Source: Dyella jiangningensis
GTDB lineage: Bacteria > Pseudomonadota > Gammaproteobacteria > Xanthomonadales > Rhodanobacteraceae
Assembly (NCBI RefSeq): GCF_003264855.1
Contig: NZ_NFZS01000001.1
Span: 2,046,001-2,110,000, forward strand
Direction: 5' to 3'
DNA: 64,000 nucleotides
Program-made: the position numbers and the translations under genes
Part shown: positions 60,092 through 64,000 of the stretch, in pieces
How positions within the stretch are numbered: the first letter of the stretch is position 1
Layout: each line of letters begins with the position of its first letter
The notes under the pieces: model-generated
What the model saw: the letters and a program-made list of their open reading frames with translations, nothing else
What the model was told of the DNA's origin: nothing
Databases searched by the model: none

Positions 60092-61348
60092 ATGAGCGAC
60101 CAGTCCTCTTCTCCCCGTCCCGCGCAACCCGCTCCCCGCCGCCCCAGCGTCGGCGTCAAGATCGGCAAGATCACGGTCGGCGGCGGTGCACCCATCGTGG
60201 TGCAGTCGATGACCAATACCGACACCGAGGATCCGTCGAGCACCGCCAGGCAGATCGCCGAACTGGCCCGCGCGGGCTCCGAGCTGGTGCGCATCACGGT
60301 GAACACGCCGGCGGCTGCAGCCGCGGTGCCGCGCATCCGCGACAAGCTGGCGATGATGGGCGTGGACGTGCCGGTCATCGGCGACTTCCACTACAACGGC
60401 CATCAGCTGCTTGAAGCGGAGCCGGCCTGCGCCGAGGCGCTGGCGAAGTACCGCATCAATCCGGGCAACGTGGGCTTTGGCAAGAAGAAGGACAGCCAGT
60501 TCGCCTCGATCATCGAGATGGCGCTGCGCTACGACAAGCCGGTGCGCATCGGCGCGAACTGGGGTTCGCTCGACCAGTCGATGGTCGCCACGCTGATGGA
60601 CGAGAACCACAAGCGTGCCGAACCCTGGGATGCCGCGCATGTGGCGCGCGAAGCATTGATCCGTTCGGCGCTGGATTCGGCGTTGCGCGCGGAGGAGATC
60701 GGCCTGCCGCGCGATCGCATCATCCTGTCGTGCAAGGTGTCCGGCGTGCAGGAACTGATCGCGGTGTATCGCGATATCGCCGGTCGCTGCGACTACGCGC
60801 TGCACCTGGGCCTGACCGAGGCCGGCATGGGCTCCAAGGGCATCACGGCCTCGTCCGCGGCGCTGGCCGTGCTGCTGCAGGAAGGCATCGGCGACACCAT
60901 CCGCATCTCGCTCACGCCTGAGCCGGGCGCATCGCGTACCGGCGAAGTCATCGTGGCGCAGGAGCTGCTGCAGACCATGGGCTTGCGCGCGTTCACGCCG
61001 CTGGTCACGGCCTGTCCGGGCTGTGGCCGCACCACCAGTGAATTCTTCCAGGAACTGGCGCGCACGGTGCAGTCGCATGTGCGCGAGCAGATGCCGCTGT
61101 GGCGCGTGAAGTACGACGGCGTGGAGAACCTCACGCTGGCCGTGATGGGTTGCGTGGTGAATGGCCCCGGCGAATCCAAGCACGCCAACATCGGCATCTC
61201 GCTGCCGGGCAACGGCGAAGCGCCGTCGGCACCGGTGTTCATCGACGGCGAGAAGGCCATGACGCTGCGTGGCGACAACATCGCCAACGAGTTCATCGGC
61301 ATCCTCGACCATTACGTCGCCACGAAATACGCCAGCCGGGCAGGTTGA
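60092..61348 (+). CDS. ispG: 4-Hydroxy-3-methylbut-2-enyl-diphosphate synthase (IspG/GcpE)
   Basis: 418 residues. Iron-sulphur enzyme of the MEP isoprenoid pathway that converts methylerythritol cyclodiphosphate to HMBPP. The N-terminal TIM barrel has [31 protein letters not shown] and GANWGSL. Cluster cysteines are in [13 protein letters not shown] and [19 protein letters not shown]. An N-terminal Ser/Pro/Arg-rich extension (1-20) is outside the fold. ATG 60092 preferred over in-frame upstream codons. The methyltransferase gene follows 7 bp later. Confidence 0.97.
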   Translation: MSDQSSSPRPAQPAPRRPSVGVKIGKITVGGGAPIVVQSMTNTDTEDPSSTARQIAELARAGSELVRITVNTPAAAAAVPRIRDKLAMMGVDVPVIGDFHYNGHQLLEAEPACAEALAKYRINPGNVGFGKKKDSQFASIIEMALRYDKPVRIGANWGSLDQSMVATLMDENHKRAEPWDAAHVAREALIRSALDSALRAEEIGLPRDRIILSCKVSGVQELIAVYRDIAGRCDYALHLGLTEAGMGSKGITASSAALAVLLQEGIGDTIRISLTPEPGASRTGEVIVAQELLQTMGLRAFTPLVTACPGCGRTTSEFFQELARTVQSHVREQMPLWRVKYDGVENLTLAVMGCVVNGPGESKHANIGISLPGNGEAPSAPVFIDGEKAMTLRGDNIANEFIGILDHYVATKYASRAG

Positions 61349-61355
61349 GGCGGCC

Positions 61356-62024
61356 ATGGGCGGCGAGGCGAGCGAAGCACGCATCCTCGACGCCTGGCAG
61401 GCCAACGCACAGGCATGGGAGCACGCGGTCCGCGGCGGCGTGATCGAGAGCCGCAGGCTGGTGACGGACCGCGCCATCGTCGACGCCGTGCTGTCCCGCA
61501 AGCCGCGCAAGGTCATCGATCTCGGTTGCGGCGAAGGCTGGCTCGCCCGAACGCTCACCGCGGCCGGTGTCGAGGTCCTGGGCGTGGATGCCGTGCCGTC
61601 GCTCGTCAAAGCCGCGCAGGCACAAGGCGGGGGTACGTTCCGGGTCATGGCCTACGAGGACGTGGCTACCGGCGCACTGCATGAGCGCGCCGACCTGGTG
61701 GTGTGCAATTTCTCCCTGCTCGGCGAGACCTCGGTCGCCGAACTGCTCGCATCCGTTCCCTGCCTGCTCGAACCTGGCGGCGCCTTGCTGGTGCAGACCC
61801 TCCATCCCTGGGCAGCGGGCGTGGAGCCCTATCGCGACGGTTGGCGCGAAGGCTCCTGGGACGGTTGCGGCGATGGCTTCGGGCAGCCGGCGCCGTGGTA
61901 CTTCCGCACGCTGGAGGGCTGGATGGCGAGCTTCCGCCGCGCGGGGCTGTGCCTGATGGACCTCCGCGAACCGCTGCACCCTCGCACAGGCAAGCCCGCG
62001 TCCGTTATCTTCATGGCGGGGTAA
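61356..62024 (+). CDS. Class I SAM-dependent methyltransferase
   Basis: 222 residues, Methyltransf_11/12 type. The SAM-binding motif VIDLGCGEGWLARTL (about 53-67) is followed by the acidic residue in VLGVDAVPSLV and the motif IV region DLVVCNFSLLGE. Substrate unknown. It starts 7 bp after ispG and is probably cotranscribed, though no link to isoprenoids is visible. The C-terminus is rich in Trp (GSWDGCGDGFGQPAPWYF), which may shape the acceptor pocket. Confidence 0.88.
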   Translation: MGGEASEARILDAWQANAQAWEHAVRGGVIESRRLVTDRAIVDAVLSRKPRKVIDLGCGEGWLARTLTAAGVEVLGVDAVPSLVKAAQAQGGGTFRVMAYEDVATGALHERADLVVCNFSLLGETSVAELLASVPCLLEPGGALLVQTLHPWAAGVEPYRDGWREGSWDGCGDGFGQPAPWYFRTLEGWMASFRRAGLCLMDLREPLHPRTGKPASVIFMAG

Positions 62025-62040
62025 CCTCGGGGGGAGGGGA

Positions 62041-62334
62041 ATGAACAGGCATCGCGCCGTTGCGTTTCGTGCCGTTGTTCAGAGTGGGCAACGGCAGTGG
62101 CTGGTGCCGCTGCCGTTCGATCCGATCAGCCAGTGGTCCACGCCCGCGCGGCCGCTGTGGCGATGTGGCCACGGCCATCGCGTGCGCGGCAGCCTCAACG
62201 GGCGCACCTTCAGCGCCTCGGTCGTGGAGCGCGCCGGCTCCTTCTGGTTGTTGCTGGAGGATTCGCTAGCCACCGCGGCCGAACTCGCCGCGGGCCAGCC
62301 GGTGGACGTGCTGCTTGAGCCGGACGACGCCTGA
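62041..62334 (+). CDS. DUF1905-like small protein
   Basis: 97 residues. The pattern VPLPFDPISQW, then VRGSLNGRTFSASVV, then FWLLLEDSLATAAELAAGQPVDVLLEPD is the short beta-barrel of the DUF1905 type (relatives of YdeI/bacteriocin-protection proteins). No catalytic residues are evident. It is 16 bp after the methyltransferase gene with GGGGAGGGG as RBS, so it belongs to the same transcript. Function unknown. Confidence 0.7.
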   Translation: MNRHRAVAFRAVVQSGQRQWLVPLPFDPISQWSTPARPLWRCGHGHRVRGSLNGRTFSASVVERAGSFWLLLEDSLATAAELAAGQPVDVLLEPDDA

Positions 62335-62439
62335 TCCATTCGTGCACGCGTCGCTCACCTGCTCGGCGCATCGTCTGCGTGTATGCTCCGCCGTCGCGGC
62401 AGTTCCGCGCGGACGCCGGAATGGAGTTCGGGAGGATCG

Positions 62440-63258
62440 GTGACAGTCAGGCCACAAATTCGTATCGTCGCCATCTATGTGCTGCTGGCGCTGGCATGGA
62501 TTTTCCTGTCCGATCGCCTGGTGTTTTCACTCGGTTACAGCGAGCACACGCTGGGTCTCCTGCATAGTCTCAAGGGCACGCTGTTCGTGCTGTGCACGGC
62601 GGTGCTGCTCTACTGGCTGATCGGGCGCGACATGCGGCGCCTGGACCGCCTCAACCACATGCTGCTCAACGGCAACGAGCAATCGCTGCGCGCCCTGGTG
62701 TCGGCGATGGACGTGCGCCACAAGGAAACACGCGACCACTCCGAGCGCGTCATGCGCATGACCGTGGCGCTGGCACGCCAGGCCGGCCTGGAGGGCGATG
62801 CGTTGCGCAACGTGCGTTTTGGCGCCTTGCTGCACGACATCGGAAAGCTCGCCTTGCCGGATGCGATCCTCGTGAAGCCCGGTCCGCTCACGCCCGAGGA
62901 AACCACGGTGATGCGCACGCACACCACGCTGGGCCGCGACCTGCTCATGCGCACGGCGTTCCTTCGTCCCGCCATCGACATTCCGTTTGCGCACCATGAG
63001 CGCTGGGACGGCACCGGCTATCCGCGCGGCCTGAGTGGCGAAGAAATTCCGTTGGCGGCGCGCATCTTCAGCGTGGTCGACGTGTGGGACGCACTGAGCT
63101 TTCCGCGCGTGTACAAGCCGGCATGGCCCGAAGAGGATGTGCTCGACTATCTGCGCAATGCGGCAGGCGGCCAGCTCGACCCAAGCATCGTGGGATTGTT
63201 CCTTGAGCACTATGACGAGCTGAGGGCGATTGGCCTGGGACAGGCCACCGTCGACTGA
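62440..63258 (+). CDS. Membrane HD-GYP c-di-GMP phosphodiesterase
   Basis: 272 residues. Two N-terminal membrane helices (about 5-30 and 40-62; IVAIYVLLALAWIFLSDRLVF, then LKGTLFVLCTAVLLYWLIG) resemble the two-helix module seen in front of various sensor proteins. The HD-GYP domain (about 80-255) has HKETRDHSERV, LLHDIGKLALPD, HHERWDGTGYPRGL and VVDVWDAL, so metal-binding residues are complete. The GTG at 62440 is favoured because GGGAGG lies just upstream; an ATG 57 bp earlier is in frame but lacks an RBS. It should lower c-di-GMP. Confidence 0.92.
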   Translation: MTVRPQIRIVAIYVLLALAWIFLSDRLVFSLGYSEHTLGLLHSLKGTLFVLCTAVLLYWLIGRDMRRLDRLNHMLLNGNEQSLRALVSAMDVRHKETRDHSERVMRMTVALARQAGLEGDALRNVRFGALLHDIGKLALPDAILVKPGPLTPEETTVMRTHTTLGRDLLMRTAFLRPAIDIPFAHHERWDGTGYPRGLSGEEIPLAARIFSVVDVWDALSFPRVYKPAWPEEDVLDYLRNAAGGQLDPSIVGLFLEHYDELRAIGLGQATVD

Positions 63259-63320
63259 GCGCCAGGCGTCTGGCTACACTGGGTCGGCGCCCAGGACGGG
63301 CGCATCAACGGGGGAAGCAC

Positions 63321-63722
63321 GTGTTGCCGGATCTTTCCACGCTGCCGGCGTTCGCAGCGTATTTCGGGTTGGGTGTCCTTTTTCTCGCGATCTTCTGCAC
63401 GGTGCATCTCTGGCTCACGCCCCAGCGCGAGCTGGCGCTGATCAGGCATGGCAACCAGGCCGCGGCGATCAGCCTGGGCGGTGCGCTGCTGGGTTTCGTG
63501 GCGCCGCTCGCGAGTGCGATGGCGCACAGCGTGAGCCTGCTCGACCTGGCGTTGTGGGGCCTGGTGGCGCTCATCGTGCAGTGGCTGACGCATCTGACGG
63601 TACGCCTGTTGATCCATGATCTCGCCGCGCAGATCGAAGCCGACAACCGCGCGGTGGCAGGCTTCGCCGCGGTACTGGCGTTGGCCGTCGGCGTGGTGAA
63701 CGCCGCGGCCATGACCTGGTAG
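63321..63722 (+). CDS. DUF350 domain-containing inner-membrane protein
   Basis: 133 residues, four membrane segments (about 9-29, 43-66, 71-92, 108-130), GTG start with GGGGAAG upstream. DUF350 (YjfL-type) proteins are small multispan proteins found with YgiB/YjfM and YgiC/YjfC genes. Conserved features seen are RHGNQAAAISLGGALLGF and a charged loop IEADNRAVAGFA. The function is unknown. The next gene starts 7 bp downstream. Confidence 0.87.
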   Translation: MLPDLSTLPAFAAYFGLGVLFLAIFCTVHLWLTPQRELALIRHGNQAAAISLGGALLGFVAPLASAMAHSVSLLDLALWGLVALIVQWLTHLTVRLLIHDLAAQIEADNRAVAGFAAVLALAVGVVNAAAMTW

Positions 63723-63728
63723 CGCGTC

Positions 63729-64000
63729 ATGGGTGACCTCAAGAAGTCCGATGACACGCGCACACCGCGTCGGCCGGATGCGCAGTTCCGGCCGTTGCGC
63801 GATCAGCCGCAGAAGAAATCCCATGCCGTGCCGCTGCTCATGCTGGGCGGTGCCGCCCTGGTGGGGCTGACGGCACTCGGTCGTGGCCACGACGTGCAGC
63901 GCAATCGCTACGACAGCCTGGAAGAGTGCGTGCACGACTATTCCACCGGCCAATGCGAGCTGGACAACCCGGTGGGTTCCAGCGGAAGCGGCGGTGGCGG
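63729..64000 (+). CDS. YgiB-like (DUF1190) protein, 3' end outside the window
   Basis: About 90 residues are visible. A basic N-terminus (MGDLKKSDDTRTPRRPDAQFRP) precedes a hydrophobic segment (AVPLLMLGGAALVGLTAL), then the DUF1190 pattern RYDSLEECVHDYSTGQCE and a Gly/Ser tail running off the edge. In enterics ygiB/yjfM is followed by a glutathionylspermidine-synthase-like gene (ygiC/yjfC), so that gene is expected just beyond 64,000. That is inference. Confidence 0.75.
   Translation, partial: MGDLKKSDDTRTPRRPDAQFRPLRDQPQKKSHAVPLLMLGGAALVGLTALGRGHDVQRNRYDSLEECVHDYSTGQCELDNPVGSSGSGGG

Noticed and set aside
63287-63303. GCGCCC/GGGCGC hairpin before the DUF350 gene as a terminator
   Set aside because: Six-bp stem with no T-run, close to the next RBS; not strong enough to call.
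1-64000. CRISPR arrays, tRNA or rRNA genes, insertion sequences, prophage or defence genes
   Set aside because: No regularly spaced repeats, cloverleaf candidates, transposase or phage-type genes were recognised on either strand; REP-like elements are the only repeats seen.

Overview
The window is about 64 kb of high-GC chromosomal DNA with dense, short-spaced coding, overlapping ATGA stop/start junctions and no insertion sequence, phage gene, CRISPR array, tRNA or rRNA that I can see. Gene content and order (rpoE-rseA-mucD-lepA-lepB-DUF4845-rnc-era-recO; nagZ-hpt-methylthioinosine phosphorylase; a DUF350/YgiB pair) point to a gammaproteobacterium of the Xanthomonadales, most likely Rhodanobacteraceae (Dyella, Luteibacter or Rhodanobacter type). 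The assignment is by gene order and protein style, not by a search. It reads as core chromosome rather than an accessory island. Every gap between called genes is shorter than 300 bp.

Layout. 1-1.5 kb: end of a UDP-glucose dehydrogenase, slyX and a DUF2058 gene, closed by a terminator. 1.5-7 kb: a convergent FadB-type beta-oxidation enzyme, then a small unknown protein translationally coupled to a large GGDEF/EAL protein. 7-16 kb: an envelope-stress and housekeeping run starting with a candidate sigma-E promoter (rpoE, rseA without rseB, mucD, lepA, lepB, DUF4845, rnc, era, recO). 16-20 kb: a stand-alone REC-Hpt protein and a YdbH/YdbL pair. 19.6-24.4 kb: rlmD, a CYTH protein, nagZ, hpt, an FMN reductase and methylthioinosine phosphorylase, i.e. 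cell-wall recycling and purine salvage. 24.5-26.6 kb: a cold-shock protein, a Tat-exported asparaginase-family hydrolase and cutC. 26.6-31.1 kb (minus strand): an MsbA-like ABC exporter, yigZ, an ECF sigma/putative anti-sigma pair and a frameshifted small gene. 31-38 kb: an alpha/beta hydrolase, an ElyC/YdcF-like protein, a CLC antiporter with CBS domains, divergent alcohol dehydrogenase and AraC regulator, a REP-like repeat and a HAD-IB phosphatase. 38-46.5 kb: a CusRS-like two-component system divergent from a permease-adaptor-outer-membrane RND operon whose permease is broken by one extra base. 46.5-50.2 kb: two TraB/GumN-fold proteins flanking an S10 carboxypeptidase. 50.4-53.5 kb: an acetolactate synthase-like/aldehyde dehydrogenase operon. 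53.6-64 kb: a second REP-like repeat, xseA, a cardiolipin-synthase-like PLD protein, a CoA-transferase/hydrolase with a GFA protein, an FNR with all four cluster cysteines, ispG, a methyltransferase, a DUF1905-like protein, an HD-GYP phosphodiesterase and the DUF350/YgiB start of a probable ygiC-type operon.

The most useful observations are: two single-base frameshifts (RND permease near 41,612; small minus-strand gene near 30,773), each removed by deleting one G of a GG doublet; a GAACTA-N16-TCTGA sigma-E-type promoter in front of rpoE; a YdbL-type protein carrying its own lipobox and a YnbE-like strand; a GumN-family protein without the family catalytic histidines; and a tandem GTCAGG repeat at 11-bp spacing between the two-component and efflux operons. 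I found no convincing wholly new system.
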